A stretch of 13,729 nucleotides of DNA from DATBMA01 sp036555105 (GCA_036555105.1 DATBMA010000075.1:1-13729), one strand, 5' to 3'. Positions 6,543 to 13,729 are shown, numbered from the stretch's first letter. Numbers and translations: made by a program. The notes: generated by a model not told the origin, from the sequence alone.

Positions 6543-8240
6543 ATGAACAAGGGAGCCGAACTGGCTGTCTCGCCAAACGCCGCCGCCAGGCCGCCATGGT
6601 GGCTGATCACATGCTCGATCACCGTGGCCGCCGTCGCCACCATCGCCGGAGCCGTCCTTCTCGCAGGCGCCTTCCGGCCCGACGCAGCCCTGGCAGGCTC
6701 CGTCATCTACGCGTTCGTCTCGGTCGGGGCCGGGCTGGTGCTCACCATCTCCGCCCTCGGCCGGTGCGGCAGGGCCAGGACCGCCTGGCTCCTGATCGGG
6801 CTAGGGGTTCTCTGCTGGGGAATCGGCGAGGCCGTGTGGCTGGCACAGTCCCTCAACACAGGTGAGATCCCCTATCCGGGGCCCGCCGACTTCTTCTACG
6901 TCCTCGGCTATCCGTTGATCCTCACCGGGGTGGTCTTCCTCCCCTACATGCGGCCCGGGCGGTACGAGCGCCTGCGCCTTGGCATCGACGCCGCGGCAGG
7001 AGCGCTGTCCCTCGGTGTCGTCATGTGGGTCGCCTATCTGAACGACGTCGTCAGCTTCGGCGGTGGCCAGGCCGGTGCCGAGCTCATGCTCAACCTCTTC
7101 TACCCGTTCGGGGATGTCCTGCTGGCCACGGCCCTGATGATCCTGGCGATGCGGCGGTCGGAGCAACGGATCGATATCCGCATCTTCCTCCTGGCGGCCG
7201 GGGTGGCGCTCACCACGATCGCCGATGTGATCTTCTCGGTCCAGGCCGCCGCCGATGCCTACGTCGAGTGGGGCTGGCTCGATGGTGTGTGGCTCTTCTC
7301 CTACGCCGCCTTCGCTCTCACCGCGTGGGCGCTCGCCAGGCCATACGAGCAGTCGGAAGGCTCCTACCGGTCCACCCGCGGTTGGCAGTTGCTGGCGCCA
7401 TACGCGGCGGTCGCTGCCCTCTTCGGGATCAGGCTCGCCACCAGCACCGGCGACGGGCTCCTCCTCAACGTGGCCACCACCGCGGTGGCGGCGCTGATCG
7501 TCGTGAGGCAGGTGATCGCGGTGCGGGAGCGGCGGGAACTGCTGGAGCGACAGCGGGACGACCTGGTGGCGTCGGTCTCCCACGAGTTGCGGACCCCGCT
7601 GACCAGCATTCAGGGTTACTCACAGCTGCTGAGCAGTTCTTGGGGATCCTTCTCTGACCAGGACCGCCAGCGCATGGTCGACACGATCGGCGACGAGGCA
7701 ACCCACCTAGGGCGGATCGTCTCCGACCTCATCGACGTCGCCCGTGACCGTATGCAGAACGTCAAGCTCGATCGCAGCCTCCAATCCGCATCGACGCTGG
7801 TGGAGGAGGCGGCGGCGATGGGGTCGGGCGATCGGCGAGTGGAACTGGACCTGGTTGATGGGGCCAAGGTCGACGCCGATCCCGACCGAATCCAGCAGGT
7901 GCTCGTGAACCTGATCAACAACGCCGAGCGCTATGGGCGTTCCCGGGTCAAGGTCACCACAACCCGCGACGGCGGCCAGATCTGGTTCGCCGTGCACGAC
8001 GATGGTGAGGGGGTTCCCCTCAAGTATCAGGCAGACATCTGGGAGAGGTTCGAGCGGGGGGCCCACCGCTTCGACGCCACGGTCCCCGGGTCCGGCATCG
8101 GGCTGTCGGTCGCTCGCGACCTGCTGGCTGCCCACGGCACCACGATCGCCTACCGGCAGTCGGATCTGCTGGGAGGGGCCTGCTTCGAGTTCCCGCTTCC
8201 TGAGGCCACCGCCCCGGCAGATCAGCTGGTTCAGGCCTAG
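6543..8240 (+). CDS. Polytopic membrane sensor histidine kinase
   Basis: A 565-residue kinase. Residues about 20-325 contain some nine or ten hydrophobic helices and no obvious periplasmic domain, so the signal is probably sensed in or at the membrane. The loop GEIPYPGPADFFYVLGYP (107-124) resembles, from memory, the sensor part of some actinobacterial GGDEF/EAL proteins. The HisKA domain follows directly, with phospho-acceptor His347 in VSHELRTP. The ATPase domain has N-box NLINNA (456-461), G1 DDGEG (486-490), F-box ERF (501-503) and G2 GSGIG (516-520), so it looks active. Autophosphorylation at His347 and transfer to a response regulator is the expected role. No regulator is encoded in the window, so this is an orphan kinase here. 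The start is ATG 6543 with only a purine-rich GAAAA before it and no real Shine-Dalgarno; no better start precedes the first helix. The gene is divergent from the membrane-protein and cyclase pair. A glycoside hydrolase begins 26 nt downstream. Confidence 0.9.
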   Translation: MNKGAELAVSPNAAARPPWWLITCSITVAAVATIAGAVLLAGAFRPDAALAGSVIYAFVSVGAGLVLTISALGRCGRARTAWLLIGLGVLCWGIGEAVWLAQSLNTGEIPYPGPADFFYVLGYPLILTGVVFLPYMRPGRYERLRLGIDAAAGALSLGVVMWVAYLNDVVSFGGGQAGAELMLNLFYPFGDVLLATALMILAMRRSEQRIDIRIFLLAAGVALTTIADVIFSVQAAADAYVEWGWLDGVWLFSYAAFALTAWALARPYEQSEGSYRSTRGWQLLAPYAAVAALFGIRLATSTGDGLLLNVATTAVAALIVVRQVIAVRERRELLERQRDDLVASVSHELRTPLTSIQGYSQLLSSSWGSFSDQDRQRMVDTIGDEATHLGRIVSDLIDVARDRMQNVKLDRSLQSASTLVEEAAAMGSGDRRVELDLVDGAKVDADPDRIQQVLVNLINNAERYGRSRVKVTTTRDGGQIWFAVHDDGEGVPLKYQADIWERFERGAHRFDATVPGSGIGLSVARDLLAAHGTTIAYRQSDLLGGACFEFPLPEATAPADQLVQA

Positions 8241-8250
8241 AACCCGCCAC

Positions 8251-8262
8251 TAGGGTCGAAGG
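8251..8262 (+). promoter_or_regulatory. Weak start signals before the glycoside hydrolase gene
   Basis: Between the kinase stop (8240) and the ATG at 8267 lie TAGGGT (8251-8256), which fits the -10 form TANNNT 10 nt before the ATG, and GAAGG (8258-8262), a weak Shine-Dalgarno only 4 nt before it. The gene could be read from a leaderless internal promoter, or simply as part of the kinase transcript. The evidence does not decide. Confidence 0.25.
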
Positions 8263-8266
8263 CCGG

Positions 8267-10945
8267 ATGACGGCCGAGCACCGCAGGCTGGAAGAGAGCA
8301 GCAAGCTCGCTGCTTCGTGGCGGCGCTGGGGGCCCTATCTGAGCGAACGCCAGTGGGGCACGGTCCGCGAGGACTACAGCCAGGATGGCAACGCCTGGGA
8401 ATACTTCACGCACGAGCAGTCCTCGTATAGGGCATATCACTGGGGGGAGGATGGCATCGGCGGGATCTGCGACGACCGCATGCTGCTTTGCCTGGCCATG
8501 TCGATGTGGAACGAGCGCGACCCCATCCTCAAGGAGCGGCTGTTCGGGCTGACCAACGGCCAGGGCAACCACGGTGAGGACGTGAAGGAGTACTACTTCT
8601 ACCTCGACTCGACTCCGACCCACTCCTACATGCGGTTCCTCTACAAGTACCCGCAGTCGGAGTTCCCCTACCGGGACCTGGTCGAGTCCAACGGCCGCCG
8701 GACGCGCGAGGAGCTCGAGTATGAGCTCCTCGACACCGGGGTCTTCGACCAGGACTGCTACTTCGACGTCGAGGTGGAGTACGCCAAGGCCGGCCCGGAC
8801 GACATCCTCGTGTCGGTCGCAGCCACCAACCGGGGCCCGGAGGCGGCAACCATCCACCTCCTCCCCACCCTCTGGTTCCGCAACACCTGGTCATGGGGCG
8901 GGAACCGCCCCCGACCCCGTCTGCGCCATGAAGGCCAAGCCGTGGTGGCCCGGCACCCCGAGCTGGCCGCGATGTACTTCTCATGCGAGGGTTCGCCGAC
9001 CCTCCTGTTCACCGAGAACGAGACCAACCAGAGCCGCCTCAACGGCGCCGCCAATCCCACCCCCTGGGTCAAGGATGGGATCGAGGCATTCATCGTCCGC
9101 GGCCAAATCGAGGCCGTCAACCCAGCCAAGGAAGGGACCAAGGCCGCTGCCCATTACCGGCTCGAGATCGGGCCGAAGGCGACCACGACCGTGCGGTTGC
9201 GACTCTCGGCATCGGCGCCGGGCCCACAGCCATTTGAGGAGTTCGACCGGGTATTGGCTGCACGCAGGAGCGAAGCCGACGAGTTCTACGAGGAGATAAC
9301 ACCTGACGGCCTCGATCCCGATAGGTCAGCGGTCATGCGCCAGGCCCTGTCGGGCATGTTGTGGTCGAAGCAGTTCTATCTGTACGACGTCGAGCGCTGG
9401 CTGAAGGAACGTGGAAACGAACCTTTCAGCGCCGGCCGTCACCGGGGTCCCCGCAACGACCAGTGGTATCACATGGTGAACGCCGACATCATTTCGATGC
9501 CGGACAAGTGGGAGTACCCGTGGTATGCCGCCTGGGACCTGGCTTTCCACGCGGTTGCGCTCGAGATCGTCGATCCCGACTTCGCCAAGCACCAGCTCGA
9601 GCTGATGATCAGGCAGGACTACCTCCATCCCAACGGCCAGATCCCGGCATACGAATGGAACTTCTCCGACGTCAACCCGCCGGTGCACGCCTGGGCGACC
9701 AACTTCATCTTCCGCACCGCGGCCGAGCTGACCGGGGCCAAGGACATCGAGTTCCTCGAGCAGGTTTTTCAGAAGCTGCTCCTCAATTTCACATGGTGGG
9801 TCAATCGCAAGGACCCCACCGGCCGAAACGTGTTCGAGGGCGGCTTCCTCGGCCTCGACAACATCGGAGTATTCGATCGCAGCGCGCCGATCCCCGGCGG
9901 CGGCCAGCTGGAACAAGCCGACGGCACCGCCTGGATGGCGTTCTTCGCTCAGTCGATGCTGCAGATGTCCCTCGAGCTTGCGATGAACGACCCCGTCTAC
10001 GAGGGGATGGCGATGAAGTTCCTCGAGCACTTCCTCTGGATCGCGGCCGCCATGGACAGGGTCGGCGACGAGATGGACGAGATGTGGGACGAGGAGGACG
10101 GCTTCTTCTATGACGTGCTCAGCTACCCAGACGGCTCGGCCCAGCGGCTGAAGGTGCGCTCGATGGTCGGCCTGCTCCCCCTATGCGCCACCACCGTCAT
10201 CGAGCGAGACGCTTTCGCCGGCCTCCACGACTTCAGGGCTCGCTGCCTGTGGCTGCTGGAGAACCGCCCGGAGTTGATGGCCGAGATCCACGACGTCTCC
10301 CGGCCGGGGATGGGCGGCCGCCACCTCCTCTCGATCCTCGACGAGCCGAAGCTGCGCAGGGTGCTGGCCCGTCTACTCGACGAGGACGAATTCCTGGGGC
10401 CGTTCGGGATCCGCTCTCTCTCCAAGGCACACGACTCGAATCCCTACGAGTTCGAGGTCGGAGGGAGCCGGTTCCAGGTCGAATACCTGCCGGCCGAGTC
10501 GGACAGCGGCTTGTTCGGCGGTAACTCCAACTGGCGAGGTCCGGTTTGGATGCCGGTGAACGTCCTCGTCGTCAGGGCCCTCCTGTCTCTCTACCTGTAC
10601 TTCGGCGACGAGCTCGAGGTCGAGTGCCCTACCGGGTCGGGACGCTTCATGAACCTGTTCGAGGTGGCGAAAGAGATCGCCGGCCGGCTGGAAGCGATCT
10701 TCCTGCGCGATGCGAATGGCCGGCGGCCGGTCTTCGGTGGGGCAGCCAAGTTCCAGGACGACCCCGCCTGGCGGGATCACATCCTTTTCTACGAGTACTT
10801 CCACGGTGACAACGGGGCAGGGCTGGGTGCGAGTCACCAGACCGGGTGGACCGGGTTGATCGCCAGGCTGATCCAGCTATTCGCCGTCATCACACCCGAG
10901 AGCATGCTCACCGAAGGGCTGGCGGCCACGGTCCATCGGGAGTGA
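8267..10945 (+). CDS. GH63/MGH1-like glycoside hydrolase, probable alpha-glucosidase type
   Basis: An 892-residue protein with no signal peptide or membrane helix, so probably cytoplasmic. Residues about 20-340 form a beta-rich N-terminal part beginning WGPYLSERQWGTVREDYS. Residues about 350-885 form the (alpha/alpha)6 toroid of clan GH-G. Family-typical blocks are WYAAWDLAFHA (419-429), YEWNFSDVNPP (462-472), GLDNIGVFDRS (529-539), NSNWRGPVWMPVN (753-765), and FYEYFHGDNGAGLGASHQTG (841-860). By analogy with inverting GH63 and GH37 enzymes, the general acid is likely Asp531 or Asp537 and the general base Glu843; this is inferred by motif position. GH63 enzymes remove alpha-linked glucose or mannose, for example from oligosaccharides or from glucosylglycerate or mannosylglycerate. 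This protein is about twice the length of the known mannosylglycerate hydrolases, so its substrate is left open. It lies 26 nt after the kinase and 23 nt before a thioesterase, which suggests one transcript. Confidence 0.8.
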   Translation: MTAEHRRLEESSKLAASWRRWGPYLSERQWGTVREDYSQDGNAWEYFTHEQSSYRAYHWGEDGIGGICDDRMLLCLAMSMWNERDPILKERLFGLTNGQGNHGEDVKEYYFYLDSTPTHSYMRFLYKYPQSEFPYRDLVESNGRRTREELEYELLDTGVFDQDCYFDVEVEYAKAGPDDILVSVAATNRGPEAATIHLLPTLWFRNTWSWGGNRPRPRLRHEGQAVVARHPELAAMYFSCEGSPTLLFTENETNQSRLNGAANPTPWVKDGIEAFIVRGQIEAVNPAKEGTKAAAHYRLEIGPKATTTVRLRLSASAPGPQPFEEFDRVLAARRSEADEFYEEITPDGLDPDRSAVMRQALSGMLWSKQFYLYDVERWLKERGNEPFSAGRHRGPRNDQWYHMVNADIISMPDKWEYPWYAAWDLAFHAVALEIVDPDFAKHQLELMIRQDYLHPNGQIPAYEWNFSDVNPPVHAWATNFIFRTAAELTGAKDIEFLEQVFQKLLLNFTWWVNRKDPTGRNVFEGGFLGLDNIGVFDRSAPIPGGGQLEQADGTAWMAFFAQSMLQMSLELAMNDPVYEGMAMKFLEHFLWIAAAMDRVGDEMDEMWDEEDGFFYDVLSYPDGSAQRLKVRSMVGLLPLCATTVIERDAFAGLHDFRARCLWLLENRPELMAEIHDVSRPGMGGRHLLSILDEPKLRRVLARLLDEDEFLGPFGIRSLSKAHDSNPYEFEVGGSRFQVEYLPAESDSGLFGGNSNWRGPVWMPVNVLVVRALLSLYLYFGDELEVECPTGSGRFMNLFEVAKEIAGRLEAIFLRDANGRRPVFGGAAKFQDDPAWRDHILFYEYFHGDNGAGLGASHQTGWTGLIARLIQLFAVITPESMLTEGLAATVHRE

Positions 10946-10962
10946 GCCGCCCTTAAGGTGGC
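10946..10962 (+). promoter_or_regulatory. Short hairpin over the thioesterase start signals
   Basis: GCCGCC (10946-10951) can pair with GGTGGC (10957-10962) around a 5-nt loop, with one G-T wobble. The right arm overlaps AAGGTGG (10955-10961), a good Shine-Dalgarno 7 nt before the ATG at 10969, and also TAAGGT (10954-10959), a possible -10. The fold could mask the ribosome binding site, or act as a weak end signal for the preceding gene. The pairing is seen; the role is inference. Confidence 0.25.
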
Positions 10963-10968
10963 GGGCCC

Positions 10969-11352
10969 ATGCCTGCCATCACCCTCAAACGTCGCATCCA
11001 GTGGATCGACACCGATGCCGCCGGACGCTGGCACTTCACCACCGCTTTCCGGCTGGCAGAAGAGGCCGAAGCCGAGCTTCACAGGTCGCTCGGCGTGGCC
11101 GACCTCACGTTTGGGCGGACTCCGCGCCGGAAGGTCGAATGCGAGTTCCTGATCCCCCTGAAGTTCGACGACGAAGTCGATGTCACCCTTGCGGTCGAGA
11201 GGGTGGGGCGGACCTCGGTGATCTATGCCCTCAGCTTGGAGCGGGACGGCGAGGTGGCCGCTCGCGGTTCATTGGTCATGGTCTATATCGACCCCGCAAC
11301 GGAGCAAGCAGTGGAGCTACCGGAGACGGTTAGGCGAGCCCTGTCGCAGTAG
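10969..11352 (+). CDS. Acyl-CoA thioesterase, 4HBT/YbgC-like hotdog family
   Basis: A 127-residue protein, close to the usual 130-140 for single hotdog domains. The motif WIDTDAAGRWHF (12-23) is the classic active-site segment of 4-hydroxybenzoyl-CoA thioesterase and YbgC-type enzymes, with Asp16 as the likely catalytic residue. The central helix (about 24-40) is followed by strands such as CEFLIPLKFDDEVDV and GSLVMVYID. It should hydrolyse an acyl-CoA or acyl-ACP thioester in the cytoplasm as a dimer or tetramer; the acyl group cannot be predicted. The start is ATG 10969 behind AAGGTGG at 7 nt. It follows the glycoside hydrolase by 23 nt on the same strand. No biochemical link to that enzyme is evident, so co-transcription may be incidental. 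The next gene downstream is convergent. Confidence 0.85.
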   Translation: MPAITLKRRIQWIDTDAAGRWHFTTAFRLAEEAEAELHRSLGVADLTFGRTPRRKVECEFLIPLKFDDEVDVTLAVERVGRTSVIYALSLERDGEVAARGSLVMVYIDPATEQAVELPETVRRALSQ

Positions 11353-11384
11353 GTCTCACGGTCTCAGGGTCTCGAAGTCTCACG
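11353..11384. repeat. Four 8-bp tandem units sharing GTCTC, between convergent genes
   Basis: GTCTC begins at 11353, 11361, 11369 and 11377, an exact 8-bp period. The units read GTCTCACG, GTCTCAGG, GTCTCGAA and GTCTCACG. The array fills almost all of the 38-bp gap between the thioesterase stop and the imelysin stop. The strand-specific sequence has no self-complementary hairpin and no T-run, so it is not an ordinary terminator. It may be a replication-slippage microsatellite or a protein-binding array. Confidence 0.7.
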
Positions 11385-11390
11385 CGACCG

Positions 11391-12329
11391 CTAGCTGTCT
11401 CCGTCCGAGTCGCCAAGAAGGAGGGCCGTGGATAGGACCGAGGTGACCACGGTCTGGACCAGCCGTCTCGCCTCGATCGCCGCCTCCATCGCCTCCGCCC
11501 GACCGGTCACTTCGGCGGGCTGGACCGCCGGCACCGCGACCCCCAAAGCTTGAATGGCGGCGCTCGTGTCCTCTCCGGCGCCGCTGGAGGCGGCGGCAAC
11601 CAGGGTTCCGACCCCGCCTGATCCGCCACCGAAGTATGCCCGATCGATGGATCCGTAAAGGGCGTCAACGTCGCGGTCGACCCGTTGAGCCGGCGTCGCC
11701 TGGGCATCGTCGGGCAGATACATCATGACCAGTTCGTCGAGGGTGGCCGAGATGCCGTTTACGGCCAGTTCGACTGCGTCCTGGGAGTCCATAGCGATCA
11801 ACTCGCCTGTGTATTCGCCCCAGCCGTCGGCGGCAGTGGCCGCGGTGGCGGTGATCACCCCGGAGGCCGACACCAGGTAGTCACACTCGGGAGATCCCGG
11901 CTCCGGCGGCTCCTCACTGAACAGGAGGAGCTCGACTGCGCCGAGGCCCCTGGCATCGGTGCCGAGTGCCGCCGCATCCTCCCCGCCGGCCGCCGCGGCT
12001 TCGACCTTGGTGGGATCGATCGCAAAGTCGATGTCAGGTGCGAGCCGGGCGTCGCCAACCGGACCGAACCGGAAGGCTCTCGTGACCAACCAGTCGTCAC
12101 GTGTCTGATTCCATGCTGCCCGGGGAGCTGCAACGTCCCCGGTTCCGGCGCAATACGCCTGCAGGGCGCCAGCCATGGCCTCCGCCGACGTGGCGAGCTG
12201 CCCGTAGGCAGGCTGATAGACCTCCGACGCCAACGCGGTGATCACCTCCTGCCGCTGCTCCTCGCCCACCGGGGAGACGCAAGCCGTCAGCAGACCCGCC
12301 GCCAACAACACCGCGACCCCCTTCCTCAC
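11391..12329 (-). CDS. Imelysin-like (M75/EfeO-related) lipoprotein
   Basis: A 312-residue lipoprotein. The start is taken as GTG at 12329. From there a basic RK, a hydrophobic core and a lipobox LLTAC with lipidated Cys17 follow at once, and the GTG overlaps the upstream stop as GTGA. A longer in-frame ATG at 12422 would add 31 Arg-rich residues inside the neighbouring gene and spoil the signal peptide. Imelysin-family signs are the ARGLGAVELLLF segment (126-137) and the helical W79-x-x-x-x-A85-F-RFGP region. Relatives are surface proteins, often iron-regulated and implicated in iron or haem handling. The family GxHxxE metal motif reads G128-x-G130-x-x-E133, with the His replaced by Gly, so metal binding may be lost or altered. 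The C-terminal part has a low-complexity Gly/Ala/Ser stretch (about 234-255). The gene is translationally coupled to the di-heme lipoprotein gene, a pairing seen in many bacteria. Convergent to the thioesterase. Confidence 0.78.
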   Translation of the reverse strand: MRKGVAVLLAAGLLTACVSPVGEEQRQEVITALASEVYQPAYGQLATSAEAMAGALQAYCAGTGDVAAPRAAWNQTRDDWLVTRAFRFGPVGDARLAPDIDFAIDPTKVEAAAAGGEDAAALGTDARGLGAVELLLFSEEPPEPGSPECDYLVSASGVITATAATAADGWGEYTGELIAMDSQDAVELAVNGISATLDELVMMYLPDDAQATPAQRVDRDVDALYGSIDRAYFGGGSGGVGTLVAAASSGAGEDTSAAIQALGVAVPAVQPAEVTGRAEAMEAAIEARRLVQTVVTSVLSTALLLGDSDGDS

Positions 12330-13699
12330 AGCGATGCCAGGAATGCTTCCAGGGCGGCCAGGTCGTCGTCGGAGAGCCCGGCGTAGGCGTGACGGGCGGC
12401 CGAGGCTTCGCCTTCGTGCCACATGATCGCCTCATGCAGGGTCCTGGCCCGGCCGTCGTGGAGGTATCGAGCCTCGCCGGAGACGGTTTCGAGCAGACCT
12501 AAACCCCACAGCGGAGGGGTCCGCCACTCCGATCCGGTGGCGAGGCCATCGGGCCGGCCATCGGCCAGGCCCTCGCCCATGTCGTGCAGGAGCAGGTCCG
12601 AGTAAGGGTGGATCACCTGGTCGGCCAGCTGGTCGATGTCGCTCGATCCTGTTGTGAGGGTGGGGACATGACAGCTCGTGCACCCGATCCGGTCGAAGAC
12701 GTTGGCCCCTTGCCGTATCAGAGGATCCTCGACGTCGCGACGGGCGGGGACCGCCAGGGTGCGGGTGTAGAACGAGATCCGCTCGAGCTTCAGGTCGTCC
12801 AGTTCCGGGGTGCCCCCGTTGGGAGCGGCGGCACACTCCGGCTGGGCATCGCCGCAATGTTCATCCGGCAGGACGGAGGAGGTGATCCCGATGTCCCCGT
12901 TGAAGGCCGCTGCCACCTGCTGTTCGACGGTGGCGACCCCCGCCTTCCACCCGAACCTGCCCAAGACCGCCTCGCCGGTCCGCAGGTCCGTCACCCGGTT
13001 GGGGCGTCCGGAGATGCCGTCTCCGTCCTCATCGTCCAGGTCGGACATCGACACGATGGTTTCCTCGGGCACCGCCTCCAACAGCCCGACCCCCGCCAGC
13101 TGCGGAGCCAGGCGTGGGGAGACCGCCAGCCCTGGGGCCAGCTCCCCGAAAGCCAGATCCATCACTTCGTAAATCGGCAGAGGGAGCACATCCACGCTGC
13201 CGTCTGGCAGCGTCACAGGATGCTCGCCATAGGTGATGCCGATGCTTCCCTCGGCCGGTACACCCAGGATCGACCGGTCCTGCAGCTGGTCGCCGTAGAC
13301 CGGGTCCGGCTCAGGGCCATTCGGACCGGTCACGCTCAAACGCAGCAGCAGCCCCAAGGAGGAAGGGTTCTCGTCGGGCGGTGTGCCCCTGCCGTCGTGG
13401 AAGTGGCATGACGAACATGACTGGGCATTGAAGGTCGGGCCCAATCCGTCCCTTCCCTCGGTGGAGGCAGGGGCGGTCACCCAATTGTCATTGAAGAAGC
13501 TGTTGCCGACGAAGAAGTGGCGCCGCTGATCATCGGTGAGGGTCGGGATCGGGAGGGCGAATGCCGAGCCGCTCTCGTCTGCAACCGTGGCCGAGCCCCC
13601 CGAGTCGGGCGCCGTCATCCAATCGGCCCCGCTCGAGCACGCGGCCACGATGCCGAGCGCCGCCAGCAGTGACGCCAACGGGGACCGGGCCGAACGCAA
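12326..13699 (-). CDS. Di-heme c-type cytochrome lipoprotein, DUF1111/COG3488 family
   Basis: A 457-residue exported lipoprotein. A signal peptide with lipobox VAAC (Cys21) is followed by a globular region with two c-type heme sites, C95-S-S-C98-H99 and C340-T-S-C343-H344. Family marks are an aspartate-rich loop DLDDEDGDGISGRPN (220-234), probably calcium-binding; FGWKAG (249-254); and a C-terminal YLHDGRARTLHEAIMWHEGEA (412-432). The family is annotated as di-heme oxidoreductase or thiol oxidoreductase and relates to the MauG/cytochrome c peroxidase group; no substrate is established. Heme is attached outside the membrane, so a cytochrome c maturation system elsewhere in the genome is required. 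The start is TTG at 13699: an in-frame TGA lies two codons upstream, and later starts would remove the basic residues of the signal. The stop overlaps the GTG of the imelysin-like gene by 4 nt, implying translational coupling. Confidence 0.85.
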   Translation of the reverse strand: MRSARSPLASLLAALGIVAACSSGADWMTAPDSGGSATVADESGSAFALPIPTLTDDQRRHFFVGNSFFNDNWVTAPASTEGRDGLGPTFNAQSCSSCHFHDGRGTPPDENPSSLGLLLRLSVTGPNGPEPDPVYGDQLQDRSILGVPAEGSIGITYGEHPVTLPDGSVDVLPLPIYEVMDLAFGELAPGLAVSPRLAPQLAGVGLLEAVPEETIVSMSDLDDEDGDGISGRPNRVTDLRTGEAVLGRFGWKAGVATVEQQVAAAFNGDIGITSSVLPDEHCGDAQPECAAAPNGGTPELDDLKLERISFYTRTLAVPARRDVEDPLIRQGANVFDRIGCTSCHVPTLTTGSSDIDQLADQVIHPYSDLLLHDMGEGLADGRPDGLATGSEWRTPPLWGLGLLETVSGEARYLHDGRARTLHEAIMWHEGEASAARHAYAGLSDDDLAALEAFLASL

Positions 13700-13702
13700 A
13701 GC

Positions 13703-13729
13703 TCACACGTCCACGGTGATGGTGAGGCC
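13703..13729 (-). CDS. Possible C-terminal end of an upstream minus-strand gene
   Basis: Reading inward from the window edge, the frame GLTITVDV followed by TGA (13705-13703) ends 3 nt before the TTG start of the di-heme gene. An ending of beta-strand type at operon-like spacing suggests the last codons of another gene in the same transcript. Only eight codons are visible, so neither reality nor family can be established. Confidence 0.3.
   Translation of the reverse strand, partial: GLTITVDV

Noticed and set aside
8267..10945. Naming the glycoside hydrolase as glucosylglycerate or mannosylglycerate hydrolase
   Set aside because: The known enzymes are about half its length, and no substrate-specific residue could be checked.
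11353..11384. CRISPR array
   Set aside because: The units are 8 bp with no spacers of CRISPR length, and no cas genes are present.
12330..12422. N-terminal extension of the imelysin-like protein to the ATG at 12422
   Set aside because: It adds 31 Arg-rich residues that lie inside the di-heme gene and would block lipoprotein export. The GTG at 12329 gives a textbook lipobox signal.

Overview
The window is a compact, high-GC bacterial region. It has no RNA genes, insertion sequences or CRISPR array. Dense coding, short gaps, starts without a clear Shine-Dalgarno, two lipobox lipoproteins and a cyclase/NTPase/TPR giant suggest an actinobacterium-like genome, perhaps the Acidimicrobiia or a relative. 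That assignment is inference; no marker gene is present.

Layout. Positions 1-329 hold the 3' end of a peptide-type ABC transporter ATPase. After a 95-bp promoter gap comes a secreted protein with three SdrD_B-like calcium-type repeats (425-2311, +). It converges on a very large minus-strand gene (2324-6103) whose product has the plan of soluble adenylyl cyclase: two class III cyclase domains, an AAA-type NTPase and a TPR tail. Upstream of it, on the same strand, lies a 99-residue membrane protein (6138-6437). Divergent from this pair is a polytopic sensor histidine kinase (6543-8240, +). A GH63/MGH1-like glycoside hydrolase (8267-10945) and a hotdog thioesterase (10969-11352) follow it at gaps of 26 and 23 nt, so the three may form one operon. 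After a convergent junction with a phased tandem repeat, the minus strand carries an imelysin-like lipoprotein (11391-12329). This overlaps by 4 nt a di-heme DUF1111-type lipoprotein (12326-13699). The last bases look like the end of another minus-strand gene.

How they work together. The imelysin and di-heme genes are a known partnership at the bacterial cell surface, often tied to iron. The kinase, small membrane protein and cyclase occupy one divergent locus and could form a signalling module, though only position supports this. No response regulator is present. The non-coding signals that stand out most are short phased repeats. AGGCTC occurs three times at exact 11-bp steps just before the cyclase start. 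TGACGA occurs twice at an 11-bp step in the divergent promoter gap. A GTCTC unit occurs four times at exact 8-bp steps between convergent genes. A perfect 13-bp hairpin lies inside the last codons of the cyclase gene and probably ends the convergent secreted-protein transcript. I found no clearly new multi-gene system; the cyclase locus with its phased repeats is the best candidate.
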